A DNA stretch of 44,839 nt from Myxococcales bacterium. Lineage in GTDB: Bacteria; Myxococcota_A; Polyangia; Polyangiales; Ga0077539. Positions 44,702 to 44,839 of the stretch are shown in pieces; within the stretch, counting starts at the first letter, position 1, and each line of letters starts with the position of its first letter. The stretch is taken from the NCBI GenBank assembly GCA_030652255.1, contig JAUSAZ010000123.1:1-44839 (forward strand), in the 5' to 3' direction. The notes under the pieces were generated by a model that was not told where the DNA came from, made no database searches, and worked only from the letters and a program-made list of their open reading frames with translations. The position numbers were made by a program, and so were the translations under genes.

Positions 44702-44839
44702 GTGGCCAACATTAAAAGTCAGAAGAAGCGCATTCTCACCAACGAGAGGGCGCGCCTGCGGAACAAGAGTGTGAAGTCCGCACTCAAGACCGCAATCAAG
44801 AGGGTAGATGCCGCTATCGTCACCGGTGATGCGGATGCC
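44702..44839 (+). CDS. rpsT: 30S ribosomal protein S20, N-terminal part
   Basis: The first 46 codons of S20, cut by the window end. The sequence is ANIKSQKKRILTNERARLRN after the initiator, matching the conserved S20 start. S20 is a primary 16S rRNA-binding protein of the small subunit. It starts with GTG at 44702, with GGAAGGAAC upstream. Codon use is visibly less GC-rich than in neighbouring genes (AAA, ATT and GAG mixed), as expected for a conserved ribosomal gene. Confidence 0.95.
   Translation, partial: MANIKSQKKRILTNERARLRNKSVKSALKTAIKRVDAAIVTGDADA

Overview
The window is very GC-rich DNA (about three quarters G+C by eye) from a bacterial chromosome, most likely a myxobacterium-like Myxococcota of the Polyangiales/Sandaracinaceae type. 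The evidence is two secreted hydrolases ending in a MYXO-CTERM-like tag (Cys, glycine-rich stretch, hydrophobic helix, Arg cluster), many lipoproteins with Asp/Ala/Gly-rich linkers, MopE-like and disulfide-rich repeats, and two PAS hybrid histidine kinases. The species cannot be named from the sequence. Most long open frames opposite the genes listed are high-GC shadows.

Left part (1-14011): an orphan hybrid kinase (-) lies beside a PD40 propeller lipoprotein (+) and a VanY-like peptidase (-). Next is a glyoxylate-shunt locus, aceB-aceA (-), divergent from an ScfR/RamB-type regulator (+) across a region rich in TTGACA/TGTCAA boxes with a 14-bp perfect palindrome. A DsbA/FrnE-like oxidoreductase, an MFS transporter and an amidase follow. 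The amidase carries the same C-terminal module as the VanY-like protein.

Middle (14095-24580): folD, a Sua5-type tRNA-modification gene and a GT4 glycosyltransferase lead into the most interesting locus, a five-gene phosphonate cluster. It holds PEP mutase fused to a nucleotidyltransferase-like domain, phosphonopyruvate decarboxylase, 2-aminoethylphosphonate (AEP) transaminase, a CDP-alcohol phosphatidyltransferase and a free nucleotidyltransferase. Read together they predict PEP to phosphonopyruvate to phosphonoacetaldehyde to AEP to CMP-AEP, then transfer to a lipid alcohol, i.e. a phosphonolipid. A GlcD-like FAD oxidase follows.

Right part (24638-44839): small, mostly exported or unusual proteins come first (a His-rich protein, Cys-rich proteins, a zinc-ribbon/TerB protein, a disulfide-repeat lipoprotein). 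Then come an overlapping OMP-like/ECF sigma/FecR operon, a DUF1015 protein, a MopE-type lipoprotein, the second hybrid kinase, a coiled-coil protein, a VWA lipoprotein and a Cys-containing lipoprotein. The window ends with the housekeeping genes lepB, lepA and the 5' end of rpsT.

Four intergenic regions (about 115-205, 30911-31110, 32381-32455 and 36175-36705) carry copies of one undescribed-looking repeat family built on a roughly 41-49 bp unit. The copy at 36175-36705 is a palindromic cluster: direct 41-bp tandem units, a 134-nt centre, then inverted units, with a perfect 31-bp inverted repeat around the centre. This and the phosphonolipid cluster are the main candidates for new biology.
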